Positions 32,525 through 44,418 of a stretch of 64,000 bases of DNA are shown here, one piece after another; the first letter of the stretch is position 1, and each line of letters opens with the position of its first letter. The translations under genes were made by a program, and so were the position numbers. The DNA is taken from contig JABYQN010000012.1 of the NCBI GenBank assembly GCA_022606135.1, positions 1,054,001-1,118,000 of the forward strand. Direction: 5' to 3'. A model generated the notes under the pieces. That model was not told the DNA's origin. It worked only from the letters and a program-made list of their open reading frames with translations, and did no database searches. The DNA is from Fomes fomentarius (Eukaryota > Basidiomycota > Agaricomycetes > Polyporales > Polyporaceae).

Positions 32525-34004
32525 AGACTCCTTTGCAGAAATTTTGTCGCACAAGAAGCAGGAGGCTAATGGGAATGCACCAAACCCCGTTCAAGACATT
32601 CTCGGTGCACGACAGCGATGTACTTCAATCCGAACCCGTTCCTCAAAGTGTCTAGATGACCTGCAGTGCGTTACATGTTCATATTGTTGCTAACGCTGTG
32701 GCACACCAGAAACATACATTTCGTCAACCTGCTGAGCTCCACCAACACCTCGAACGTCTGTGTTAGGCCTTGATCGTTTGGCTCAAGAGAAGCGAGCAGC
32801 CGCCGCCAACGGTGAAGGAAGTTGGGAGAGGGCAAGGTTGGACGATGGAGATGAAACTTTCTTCAAAAGTGCGTATTTGTGCTCTCGAAATTCATCTCGA
32901 GTCCAACTATAGGCTTCAGTCCCGTCACTACTCGCCTTGCGATTCTCCCATACGTCAGCGCGGAGAAGAAATTCCATCTCAGAGGTGGCACTATCGTGCA
33001 GAGGGTGTCATCGCACTCCGAATGCTACTTTTGACGCCACCCCACGCCGACCATCTCCAAGCTCCTCTTCCACTGTGTGCAATGGAAGATGTGACGCGCC
33101 AACACCTCGTTACAGAGCCTCTCCTGGCTCCGACTAGGGTGATGTTGCGATTGGATCGGACGCACAAGAACGGAAGGAAGATCCGCTTGGATCGCGACTG
33201 GTATATGGGCGCAGAGGAGGGTGGTGTGGTAGGAGATGAAGAGTTCAATCCCCTCGCACAGCATGACGACTTGGCTGCTATCAAGAAAGAGCAGATGGCG
33301 AAGAAGCAGATCAGATCAAGAAGATATCTGCGCACCTTTAAGCGAGTGGTTAACTGTCTAGCTATAGAATGCCGACAACGACCTTTGGGAGGCGGATAGG
33401 ATGTTGACTTCTGGTATAGCCACACGCAGACAGATTGATCTTGACTTCGAAGACGAGTCAGAGTCGACAGTACGTGTCATGGTGCATGACCTCAAGTCGC
33501 CTTTCCTTGATGTATGCACGGTTCTCATTCAGCAGCTCTAGATTATCAAGTATGTATGCTACCACGAATGATAATGACTATCTTCGCATGCAAAGGTAGC
33601 GCTCTGGTCAAGGAGAAGCGTGGCGTGAGCAAGCAGAGTGAGCCTAGGCGGCAGGGAAGCTCGCCGCACTGGGTGGAACCCAACTCGGAAACATCATGGG
33701 CGAAACATCATGGGCGTCGAGGACGAGGATGTCGAAGCTGAGGGTAGCACTCAACAGTTATAATTGCCGAACTACTACCGACTAATACATACATTGCAAG
33801 TCCAAGCGTACTTACTGTACTACTACACCACGGATACCCCAACCTATGTTTAGATCTATCCTGCAAATTGAACTGTGAGCTGGCGCGATGGACATATCAC
33901 GCACCTGTGGCGACGATGAGAGCGAGTCCAAAGTCGATGATCACGGAATGGGCGGTCGCTGCCCTGTAGGTCAGCTTCAGCATCCACAACACCAACACAA
34001 CGGA

Positions 34005-34632
34005 CTCACCATTCGGAGGCTCAGCCTTGCAATGCGCCGTGCACGCTCGGCACAGTCCGAGTCACCCATCCCCGACAGGTGACTGTACCAGAAAGGCGTT
34101 GACTCATCTACCGTTCTTCCCTGCGTCCAATTGGTACGGCTTACTGGGAGCGGCAGGAGCCTGAGCGGTACGCGACGCGAACGTCGGGCCACCAGGTGGG
34201 CTTATACTCGACGGGGTGGCTGGCCATGCCAATGAGCATGCTCGTGGTACTAGAAGGTGGCGGTTTGAGGAAAGGTGGGGAGTGAGCAGAAAGTATGAGA
34301 CGTACGTAGTATGAGTGCCAGCCATGCCATACGACGTGCACGATGAGGGGAGGCGGTGATGGGGTAGTGGAGCCGTGCACGCCGTTGTTCCCGTCTTGAG
34401 AGAATGAGAACTTAGATTCGACAATGACCCCTGTTAGTAGTGATAGAGAGTGGATATGTTTGAGAGCTCACCTGAGAAATGAGGGCGTCCGCTACAGTCC
34501 GAATGTACTAGTGTATGAGGTCACTCGGTGTACCGTGTCTTCACCCTCGCTCTAGCCGTAGCTGTATAGACGTGTGTCTGAGAGCGCAACCCAACTCTAA
34601 AAGAGAAGAGCCTTGTAGAGGGGAGCGGACAT
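34005..34632 (-). pseudogene. Gene 1 relic in A2
   Basis: ATG at 34632 (leftward) opens MSAPLYKALLF then hits TAG at codon 12. The second exon reads LKTGTTACTAPLPHHRLPSS. The KPTWW block is shifted by a 2-nt deletion, and a later frame reads DESTPFWYSHLSGMGDSD. The TATA position is mutated (CATACTGAGG in plus sense near 34677). This is the most damaged promoter of the family. Confidence 0.5.
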
Positions 34633-35423
34633 GGTGGTACTGAAGAGAGACCAGCCTGTCAACTGGCTGGGATTTCATACTGAGGAGGCTGACATAGGCT
34701 GTCAGGCGGAGGCTGGACTCCACTCCATCTCACATCCCGGTCCTTGTCAGCTCTTTGGCGGGCGAGCAAGGGACGGTCCATATTCGGTTCCTGGGCGCAA
34801 TGTGTTACTCTTGGCTGCATTTCACCACTGACCATCTATTAGGAGTCAATAGGGACCCGATCTGAGGTCGCCCCAAATCGGCTCCTGAGAGTGCAGAGGG
34901 ATTAGTCCAGCGTAGGTCTTCTCGCAATTTCCTCATATGTTGAGGTAGAACCCGCGTAGAACATCAGGTCCTCAGCGGTGCGGTGGTGGGTAATGATTCC
35001 AGGCAACTGCAATTCAGGGCGTCCGAATCATTTACTGATACGGATGTCGCAATAAGCTGACATATACAAAAGTAGAACAAGCCGCAAGGTGTGAGATGTT
35101 TCTGATTTTGTCCTGTATGCCACCGATAGTTCTTCAAGTGCGAAGTAGTCAGGGCCCTGTGAGCGAGCCGTCTTCGATTTGCTTACCTCGCGCGCAAATG
35201 AAATCTATGGGACTGGCGGAGAACGGACAGATTCCAGGAAGACCCAGGTCCTGTCAAAGGGCAAAAGGCTTGGATACAAGTCGGCCTCCGAAGGCTGGCG
35301 CGCCGCTGGCAGACCCTCAGGTTGTGTGCCTTCAGTGATGAGCCTCGTTCAATGAAAAAGTAAGGACAAGTACGTCACTACCATATGCGACACGAGCTGC
35401 TTCAATTTGAGACTTGAGACTTA

Positions 35424-35638
35424 CACGGCGGGCAATTCCCCATTTTCTTCCTTGGAAAAGGGTAAGAAAAGGCGCGACCATGGGTCAACTTTTCTTCTGC
35501 ACGTGGTCAAAATGCGGAACATACGTGAAATAGGCACCGAATAGGTTTCCTTTTCGTGAGATTGGAAGAAAAGGCAATGAATAGGTGTCTAGTGGTCACG
35601 CCTTTTCTTTCATAGAAAATGTAGAGTTGCCCGCCGTG
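35424..35638. mobile_element. MITE with TTA target duplication (PIF/Harbinger-like)
   Basis: Exact 12-bp terminal inverted repeats CACGGCGGGCAA / TTGCCCGCCGTG at 35424-35435 and 35627-35638 are flanked by direct TTA (35421-35423 and 35639-35641). The inverted similarity continues imperfectly for about 45 bp (CATTTTCTTCC...GAAAAGGCG against its mirror). It is 215 bp and non-coding. TTA (TWA) duplications are typical of PIF/Harbinger (Tourist-type) MITEs. It is found only in A2. Confidence 0.85.
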
Positions 35639-36499
35639 TTACTAAACTCCGGGTGCCAGTGCATGGATGCAACATCAGTTCCAGCCACAACGACAGACAA
35701 ACAAAGACAAACAAACCAGTGCCAGCATGCAGCGCACGTGCAGCACTAGCACTCAGTATACTACTCAGGGTCGAGTCTGACTCTGGTCTTTGTCAACGTT
35801 CAAGTTCACCGCCAGCCTCTGTTCTAGAGCCAACACGAGACCTTAATTCCATCTTATCCCTTGTGATTGTCACGGAAGATGCTTACGGTGATCAAACTTG
35901 GACTGACGCGACACTGACCTCAAGTTGGAGTTTCTTTTAGCTAGCTAGCACCGGCATTGTTCACTATCCAGCATCATTCTGCAGTGTCTGCACAGCGACA
36001 GTTTCCCATGTCAATTGTCGTGAACCAATTCGAATGTCATCTGAGGTTTCGATTGGACCTGGGCCAGAACGCCGCCCCTCATGTCCACCTCCGGCTTCCA
36101 TTCTGGACTAGTCTGAGCCTGAATACTCCAGGTCTCCGTGGGGCTATCGTCAGTGCGATCACAAACTCATCTGTCGGGACTCGGCGCACACTGCTTACGT
36201 TGGGAAGCATCAGCTTAGCGAGCCACCCACGGAGCACAACAAGAGCATGCGAGGCTGTCCGCTGACGCTATCAGGGTGCTACTCGGATACCGAAAATCGG
36301 CAAGTCAAAACCATTCGGCTCGCTTTGTGACACTTCCGGCGGGTTGGCGTGCGGCACGGCCTTAGGCCAAACCACCGTCCGGTGTCGAGCGCTTGTGCTT
36401 TGGCCGCCTCGTGGGTATATAAGGTCGCCTGGTTTCGCTTACCTCCCCAGAACCACTTCCTCCTCCCTCCTCTTTCCTCTTTCCTCCCTCAGGCCCTCG

Positions 36500-39400
36500 A
36501 CACTGTTCAATCTCAGGTCAAGATGCGTCTTCGACAACGGATATGGCGCTTCTAAGGCAATGTCCGTACGCCCTTTGTGCGTCGCCACACACGGTGGTGG
36601 TTGACCTCTCTGGTCAGGCCTTGTACTCAACGTCCTCGACATCCAGCGACAAGACTACACCTCCACCGAGGTATTCCGACACCCGGACGCAGTGAATCGC
36701 GATATTTGACGCAGGATTATCATACCATACCAGCAAAGCACGCCACAACCACCTCCGCTGTTGAGTCTGGTCAGCTGTCACCAGATCCTGGTTAGGTATG
36801 GTCTTTCGCATGTGTCCCTTGTAGTCGTGTAATTACATCTTTCTCACCACCGTAGTTAAGATCCCGGGGGTCTGATTATGACACCCGCGCGGGCGTGGGA
36901 TGTCACCATGGACCTGGTGAGTCGCACGCGGCCGGCTCGCGGTGTTGACCGTCCTCTCGGCAGCAAGACCCCCACCGTTCAATTAAGCCTCTTAGGGGTG
37001 CTCAGCCAAATGGGATACAAGGCCAAGGTATGATTCCTTAGCTTCTTTTCGCGACGCTTTCGGACACTGATGTCGCCTTGGTCAGGATAGCCATATGGGC
37101 ATGGGGCCCACATGGACATGGTGAGTCGCACGCAGCCGGTTCGCGTGTTGACGGATCTCTCGACAGCAAAATGTTTGCAATTGCAAGTCGGCCACGTCCC
37201 GCCTGTAAACGTCCCGCCTGTCAACTACTCGGCGAGGTTCGAGATGGGGTTGACATCTGAGGTATGCCGTGGTTCTCTTCTGGCATCCATCCCCTGAGCC
37301 TGTCGCCACACATACTCCAGGATAAATCCTGCCACAAACCCAGCAGTGACTTGCGGTGCGTAACCAACCGTTGACGCTGATAGACCTGTAATGCGGGTGT
37401 GTGCAGTAGGTCAGAAGGTGCGAGAGTCCGGTCGTGCGGACACAAGGGGAGCCGAGTGAGTGAGATGGAGAGAGGAGTGGTGTGTGGAGTAGTGATGTAG
37501 GATAGCGTCGGAAGGCCTGGGACAGTCCCGGGAGTCGAATAGACGAGTGTCGAATGAGAAGGTCACTGAGGAGTCGAGAGTCGGAAGTCGAGAATCGAGA
37601 GTCGAGAGTCGAAAGGCGCAGTACGAAGGTCGAGAGTCGGATACGGGGGAAAAACTGTCCTCCATTCGAGTGTACAGTACCACAGCTTAAATACCTACAG
37701 GAGACCGACGCCAGGGATAGCGACGGAAAGAGCGGGAAGGGTGCCAGGGCGTGAAGGGTACGGCGGGTTGTAGGCGACGACAAGCGAGTTGTGATGCGTC
37801 GAGTTCTCGCAGCGAGAGAAAATCTACCGTAACTACAGTAGGGAGTAGCTATCTACAGGTATGGTAATGTAGCTAAACGGCTGTGTGTGTGCAAGATGAG
37901 GCAGGAAAGGGTCGAAGGGCGGGCGGTAGCGGATGACTGCAGGGGGCGTCGGGCGAGCGTTCGGGCTGATGCTCGTCGGTGTGTAGGTCGGAATGGCCGT
38001 AGCCGAGCGGTTGTTTCGACGATCGTCGTCACCGACCGTGAAGGTTTGTCGCATCATCGCATGCGGGACCAGCTTGTTTCAGCGAGACCGTTGGCTCTTG
38101 TTCGAGACATTTCGAGGGCGCGAACTGGTCGTGTGTTGCGTCGGCTCATCGGTAGGTATGAAGGACGGCGGCAGGACGCGTCGTCAGCAGGGAGTCGTAG
38201 TGGTAAGAAGAAGAGATGCGATGGCACTTGTCGGCGCGCGCTACGATTACCGAATGCGGCGAGTACTCGCGCAGCCATGCGCGATGCGCATCAACGCCAT
38301 GGTGTATGCTCACGCATCATGCAGAGACATCCCGCGCCGTCACGGCGTGAGGTGGTCTCGAGTTGTGTGCCTCAAGCTTGACTGTGTGCAGCAAGGCCTT
38401 ACGTGCGTGAAGGTTGATTTGACCTGAACATGGGCTTTGACTGTACGAGATCATCAACGGCGACGTCCGTGGTCAAGATTTACGTCGCAAGTGTGACTGA
38501 GGTACGTCCATGTCCAATTTGTTCCATATATGCGTCGCATAGGTTTGAACGATCCGATAGCAGACCGACTGAACCCCGAAGATCGACCATTGCCCCAGCA
38601 TGAGCGCACAATACCGCCATAATAACGAGCGACCAGGAGCGGCATGCGCCAACACAAGCAATGCGGAAGACACTACGATCAGGGCTAAAGAACATTTGCA
38701 TTCGAAGCCCACAAGCGACGTTCCCCATATCCTCCATATCCTCCGGAACTGACTTCCTCGACAAAATCGGCGATTCACACGCATGGGCAATCAACGGTGG
38801 ACAAAGTTCGACGAGACCACGGTTCCCGGACTTACATAGGTGTATTTGGTCGACACTCGATAACATCCAACTACCGACAACACGACAACGGCCGACCCTC
38901 CACTCAGCGGGCACCCTCGACACTGGTAGGCTGTAGCGACCGGAGCCTGGGGGCATGGCTCTCAGCGTGTGATCTACTGGAGGCCGCTGGACTGACCCGC
39001 GCGTGGACGACATGTCGGACTCGGTTGTTCTGACCCGGACGACGTGGGGCTCAACGAGCGTGACCTGGACGACTTACTTACCGGCATCCTCGGTATCGGC
39101 GGCTACTGAAGCATCACGGATACAACTATAGCCTCGACACTGTACATACGGAGGAGCGCAGTGGGACGACATCTCGGGTTCCACTGATTCTGACTCGGAC
39201 GACAAGCGCTCCACTTCCATAGCGGCATCCTACTCAGACACGTCAGTGATCCGAGCTTCTTCATGGACTTCGACAACAGCACGGCTCAGCACTACTCGGA
39301 TGGACAAACTGGGATCTGAACGCATCTCCATGACTTCCCCGGCTGGATTTCTGCCAATTTCAAGTTGGACGATATGCGGCCGCCGCTAGAAACCATTCTC

Positions 39401-39800
39401 TGACCGAAGTCTGCACGACTGAAACCTGACTCTGATCGACACCCACTCAACCCGGCTATCATTTCTTGGGAATTCCTATTGGCCGACCTACTCAGCGGAG
39501 ACCTGGGCCGCATCGACGTCCATCGTAATACCGCATCGACTTTGCCAAGAGGACGAATTGGCGCGCTTTTCTCGGTACTTCTACGACATCACGGGTTCCA
39601 GACTGGCGAATGAGACTTTGACGACGGATAGCCACCACTCGAAACCATGCTTAGCAACTGAAGTGCGTACGACTCTTACTAGAAGCTGGCTCTGTTCGAC
39701 GTTTGTTCAGCACGGCCGCCCCATCGCTCAGGACATCCAATTGCACATCTGGACTTGCTAGGCGTTTGACGGTCAACCCGCAGGGCGCAACCTCTTAGGG
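36500..39800 (+). pseudogene. A-unit rightward gene relic in A2
   Basis: Follows the TATA at about 36416. Exon-intron borders seen in A1 recur (for example AAGACC after CGGCAG near 36965, GTATGATTCC near 37030, and a GTGAGTCGCACG donor near 37120), but stops fall at the joined exons. The Asp-rich modules recur further on (for example DLDDLLTGILG around 39065-39100). The frame is interrupted by the insertion at 37385-38362 as well. Confidence 0.35.
37385..38362. mobile_element. A2-specific insertion, about 1 kb, unclassified
   Basis: A1, A3 and A4 lack this segment: flanking sequence is continuous there between the GTTGACG and TTGTGTGC landmarks. It contains a GAGAGTCGA-type short tandem tract at 37570-37640, a purine-rich left part and a GC-rich right part ending near GGTGGTCTCGAG. 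No long ORF, terminal repeat or target duplication was established. A solo LTR or an internal fragment of another retroelement is possible. Confidence 0.45.
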
Positions 39801-40391
39801 CGGAACTGACGTGTTGGCTACCTAAGCACACTCAGTTGGCAAAGCGTATACTTCGATCGGTTAACAGTACATAATACAGTAGCAGTAGTTCGTAAGGACC
39901 GGCTTCGAGGCGGTCACGCAACAGACCCTCGATTCAAGACGTCGGCCCCGAGGTACGGTCGACCGGATCTGTGGTCGTTCCTGGCGCAGGCCTCTTCGTG
40001 GCCCTCGGGACTAGTACCCGCGACCTTTGCGGGGAAGCCAACGTGCGCCGAAATGTTGTGTACAAGTCCGAGTTTTCCTGTTTTATATGACTTATTTGGA
40101 TCGGAGCCTTACAACATCCCCGGACAAAGCCCGGATGATGACACCAGTGTGATGCATTCGCATTGTACTTGCGCTTTTGCTGTCTAGCCGTGTAGCTTAC
40201 CATGATGACCCGGAAAGAGCATGCCAAGTGGAGGCGTGTTATTCGTTCTTCTCCACGCTCATAGGCAGGCGCAATGACTCGCTTCAACCACATAAAACCC
40301 TATCTGGTGACACAACTAATATGTTTCTGCCAACTAATGCATACTACAAAGTTGGAAGTTCAACTGTAGTCCTGACTATTACTACCACCTA

Positions 40392-41600
40392 GTGACTTGT
40401 TGTCCTCGCAGCCTGAGTGTGATACAGACTTCTCCATATTTGATACCAGAGTCACAATATTGCAAAATTATGAATTGTACATATCAACCAAGAGCTGTGA
40501 AACCATTCGAGTTTCCACCACTTAGAGCTGAATGGGAAGGCAGTCAATGGCAACAGCCCCCTAAAGACAGGAGACAGTCAGATACACATAGAGTGAAAGA
40601 GATGCAATACATACATGGCTGTTGTCCTGGCAGCACATGGCCTGGTTGCCACAGCTTGCACTGAGTCCAACCCCAATGATCGAGATGGGGAGACACTGCA
40701 GGCCAAGGACAACATTGAGGTCCTCCAGGACAATGCCAAGAAGGCCAAGGGCATCAGCACCCTTCTTTGAGCCTGCCTATATGCAAGTAGACATTTAGTG
40801 AAATGAACAGTGCATGAATATGAGAAGGATAGGGTCATAACAACCCTAACATACTGTTGCGGTGGTGTCACAGCACTGTACAGGGCCAGAGCTGCATGTA
40901 CTGTTGTGGGCTGGGTGAATGGGGTTGGCAGCAGCAAGGAGAGGCAGAGCAGTGATGGCAAGAGTAAGGATGTGAGAGAACATCTTGATGTTGTTGCTGT
41001 TTAAAGCTGAGAGCGAAGTTGCTTGTGGATGAGCTTGAGGAGAAGCCTGAAGAGGTAGTAGTGGTGGTGGAGGAGGATGAGGAGGATGAGGATGAGGATG
41101 AGTTGGGGGTATTTAAGTAACAGTGCTAAGCCCTGTGAGCCACATGTCACCCTCCATACCTTTAGTTCCTGTTAGCCACATGTCACCCTCATGCCTCCAG
41201 TCCCTGTTAGCCACAGTCACATGTGTGCCTCCAATCCAACTCCCTGTCAGCCATATGTCAGCAGATGAACCTTTCCAAGCAGGATTGTCAAGCTCAGATT
41301 CAGGGGTGGATATCAGTTTTTTGTGTGTATACTGTGATAGTGAAAACTTCTGAGATATTTGAACCATATCTGATCTTATATCTTCCCCATGCTAGCTATC
41401 TTGAACAACTGTACCAACTATGCATTTTCCTCCCATTTGTGTCAATGATTATATATACCCTGTTCTGTCTCAATTTCCCTACATCTACTGACCTTGCTTT
41501 CCGATATTCTATGAACTGCCCTCTCATTATGAATCCTTCTACATTAAAACCACGAGCTTGAGTCTGCTTCACGGCTCCGGGGGGGGGGGGGGGGGGCGGT
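40392..41600. other. AT-richer insert with tandem repeats, ending in an 18-G run
   Basis: Composition changes sharply after the broken unit start. There is no convincing gene. It holds a GAGGATGAGGATG microsatellite (about 41070-41103), a four-copy tandem repeat (41131-41265) and a run of 18 G at 41579-41596. It could be a foreign or young mobile insert, or an assembly-related segment. Confidence 0.4.
41131..41265. repeat. Tandem repeat, about 36-bp period, four imperfect copies
   Basis: Each copy centres on CCTGTTAGCCACATGTCACC-type sequence. Copies start near 41131, 41168, 41203 and 41241. Confidence 0.7.
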
Positions 41601-43462
41601 ACTACTAAGTCAGTGGAAGTACTACTGGCCTGGGCTTGGATTCAGGGGTTTGCAACTTGTGATACATGGTTCCTTCAAGTTGAGGAAATGAGACCGTGAG
41701 GTGCTTCGCTGTGTTGTTGTTGTGCTTGCACAACCCTCAAGTACTCACATAGGAAGAGCTGGACATCTGTGCGTCCTTGTCATAGCCTTTTTTGAACATA
41801 CGCGCCTGATTCCTCCTAGATTGAGCGCTTACGTACCTTCCGAATATGGAGGTGATGACATCACCCTTTGAACCACTGCCTGCTGTCGACGGTATCACAC
41901 GTCGCAGCCACGATAACGTGATGACTGCATGATGCAGATGCACGACCCTACCCCCCGATCCAAGACACAGGCCTTCGTGTTCATCATGATAGGGAGACAT
42001 CGCCTCGCGCAGTGGGCCGGACGTGAAGATGCTTCGGCCCGCAGACAGGAAGAGAGAATGGGAGGTAAGTGCGATGCTTGATATCGATGTATTTATACTC
42101 GTGTATTTCCGCCCTCCGAATCCCACAGCCATGTCATTCACCCGCCCGTCCGAGTGTCGAAGGCGCTCTATTTGCGACGTCGGCAGATGATAGTAGTCCT
42201 TGTGGAGGGCGGTTCGTCATGTCAACGGCGGCAAATGCTTCGCCGCTCCCGCGGAGTGTGTGTCCAGGTTGCGGGTCTTGGGAACGGGCGTGGCCAGGAT
42301 GCTGTTCGATCTGCCTGGATGCGTTCGTAATGGGAACCTCAGTAAGAATGTGTGACCATATATGAGCGCACATTGATGTCGATCTGGGAGAGGATCATTG
42401 AGTTCAGTGTGATGTCCAATTGACTCCTCAATGCCGCACCGAGTGCGTCGCGAGGCAATAGTCTTTGAGGGGTGGGCATGTGTTCTGATGGCTATTCAGT
42501 ACGTCCTAATCGCTATCTTACTCTTTCACAACGGATCCACGGCCTTAGTGCGGACCCTCCCTGGGCATAAGGAAGATACCCACCATGAAACAATAACGCC
42601 CAAAGGAGCTAAAGATATCTCAAAACGGGTTACGCAAGCTATGCACTGCAGACCAGCGCGGAAGTGAAACGACTGGAAGAAATACTGATAAAGGACCTTT
42701 ATTCATAGTCTCGGCGTTCTGGTTTAATCACCCTCGTGCGGTTGCGGCGTGTCCGTGGGCCATCCGTGCGCGGCCTTGCGATCGTCGCGCACGGCAACGC
42801 TATGAGAAACTGCACTTACAGACCGAGCAACCTGAACTTCGCCGTGGCCTGCGAGGTACGGCTTGCTGGACACACGACATCAAAGGGTGAGGACGACACG
42901 CCATGGGCATTGGGTGCAAGTTGAGTGGCAGAGCATCTCATCTGCCATCTGTTCAAGTCGAAGTGGAAGTGATTCCGACACTGCGCAGACATGACTTGTC
43001 GGGATGGAAACCGGAGGGAATTTGTATTACGGCCGGCCCTGGTGATCGACCGAGCCGCTGGAGTGTTCCTCGGAGCCGTTGAGCGTCTGCATACTCTTGC
43101 TGTACCTCCACCATCTAACCTCTTCATCCTCGAAAATCGTGCAACGTCCGAAGATACGAGCTCGCAGTTTGTGCGAGGTGATACGGACAGGAGCGATTCG
43201 CAGCGGAGGCGGAGGCAGGACCGCAAGCGCATTGTCAACATCCGGGCGCTCGCACTGCGGATGAGTCCGGACTGTTGTCAGAAGCAAATCTAGAGCACCG
43301 GTCTGATGTCTTGCAGCGGCACGGATGATGGCTGTGTGAGATCTCGTATATAAGCCCACCTCCGGCATTTAGTTCGCCACCTGCTGGCTGGTCCCTTTCG
43401 TGCACTTTCAACGTCGCCCGTTTCCATCCTTCAAGTTCTCCTTGCGTACAGGTCTGCGCACC
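41601..43462. other. Region with weak gene fragments upstream of the four-TM gene
   Basis: At 42431-42667 a frame encodes a likely membrane span (GWACVLMAIQYVLIAILLF), which resembles one helix of the basidiomycete DUF6533-type multi-TM proteins but is not connected to others. Around 42730-43240 GC-rich sequence gives open frames without recognisable motifs. The last 120 nt before 43463 are the four-TM gene promoter with TATATAA at 43347-43353. Confidence 0.3.
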
Positions 43463-44418
43463 ATGAAGTGGATCGTCTACCTCCGCGAAGTCTCTCTCAG
43501 TGAGTCCTCTTTGTCTTGCTTCCGCTTCCGAGTGCCGTGGCTGTCTACGGAATGGAGGTGCCTGACCGGGATCGGCGCTTCTGCTTCTCTGTCCAGCGGT
43601 GGCCTGTATAACGGCCATCGTCACTCATGCCATGGGTTCGGTCACTATCAGCCCTTTGTCCGCCAAAGTCGGACCAGTGCAACATGGCACCCTCGGTGTC
43701 GGGGCGGGTGTTGTGACTATCCTTTCTCTACCCATGATGTACGTCCCAATCTTTCTTCCAATTCACTTGGTCTCCCCCTCACACATCCCGAAATAGCCTG
43801 CTCTATGACATGGCCCAAGAGCGTTCCTATGCCGCGACCGTCCTCTTCGAGCTTGTCTGGATGCGTGAGTCACCTCGTATCTCCCCCTCGCTGCTCGGCC
43901 GAGTTGAGCTAATCACTTTGACCCGTTCCCGTGCCTCGCAGTCGGACTTGGCATCCTCTGGATTGTCGTTGGCGTGCAGACTATGGGTTACAGCAACTCT
44001 TTCTTCAGCGACTGTGCTCCCTTTGTCGCCAAGGCTGCCCAAGATGCCCAAGTTGCCAAGGCCAGGGTACTGCCGAAACAGCAGCGACCGCCGCCGCCTC
44101 CCTGGCTGTCAGCAACCTCTGCGGCGAGACGCATACGATGGTCATCTTCGCTTTCATCACCGCCGTTACGCGTGCGTTTCGTCTTCTCCTGTCTTGAGAG
44201 GTATACCGTGTGCTGACAGTCAACATATGACGTATGGCCTCCATTGCATCCTACCGTGATCTGCCACACTGCACTCCTGCACCTGTGCACGACGACTTCC
44301 CATCCTTGCAGTGCTCCTCTACGCCGTCGCCCTCGGAGGTCTCGGATTCGTGGCCGCATCGAGCAGCAAGCCGATCTGGACGGACTTCAAGATCCCGGCC
44401 CCGCCCAGGAAGAAGTAG
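43463..44418 (+). pseudogene. Four-TM (MARVEL-like) membrane protein, paralogue a, one frameshift
   Basis: Five exons: 43463-43499, 43597-43738, 43797-43864, 43942-44171 and 44312-44418. The product reads MKWIVYLREVSLS, then a TM with ACITAIVTHAMG, VGAGVVTILSLPMM, LYDMAQERSYAATVLFELVW, LGLGILWIVVGVQT and a last TM LLLYAVALGGLGFVAA, ending PRKK. Exon sizes and all four intron phases equal those of the intact paralogue at 59980-60798. Exon 4 is one base short of a multiple of three: the frame of AKAAQDAQVAKA must shift at 44061-44066 to reach the TAETAATAAASLAVSNLCGE frame. Everything else, including the promoter TATA at 43347, is intact, so a recent lesion or a sequencing error are both possible. 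Function unknown. Confidence 0.75.

Larger units (their letters stand above)
26264..33743 (+). pseudogene. PRP16: Truncated, decayed PRP16 (DHX38) splicing-helicase gene, split by a retroelement
   Basis: An ATG at 26264 begins MASSKDIDDFTHIQSFDP. A one-base shift then gives NDLLAQRVQNVHTFIA up to 26367, just before the retroelement. Beyond it come HKKQEANGNAPNPVQDILG (32549-), TSVLGLDRLAQEKRAAAAN (about 32745-32815), DWYMGAEEGG with EEFNPLAQHDDLAA (33196-), DNDLWEADRMLTSGIATRR (about 33370-33430), ESESTVRVMVHDLKSPFLD, GSALVKEKR (33598-) and KLAALGGTQLGNIMG. These match, in order, the conserved N-terminal extension of the DEAH helicase Prp16/DHX38, which remodels the spliceosome after step one. 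There are several frameshifts and stops (for example after TVLIQQL). The whole helicase core is absent: sequence stops at 33743, next to repeat A2. A working copy must exist elsewhere because the gene is essential in yeast. Confidence 0.75.
33780..40391 (+). repeat. Repeat unit A, copy A2 (plus start of a following unit)
   Basis: Starts at GACTAATACATACATTGCAAG, 37 nt after the PRP16 relic ends. It carries the gene 1 head, the TATA promoter (about 36416), the exon series and the A tail block (39900-40060). From about 40332 the unit-start motif AACTAATGCATACTACAAAG appears again and is cut off at about 40391, as if a second unit began there. A2 is longer than A1 because of the MITE (35424-35638), extra sequence around 34850-35420 and an insertion at about 37385-38362. 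Confidence 0.65.

Noticed and set aside
37990..38070. tRNA-like A box (TAGCCGAGCGG)
   Set aside because: No B box (GGTTCGANTCC) or cloverleaf at proper spacing, so not called a tRNA.
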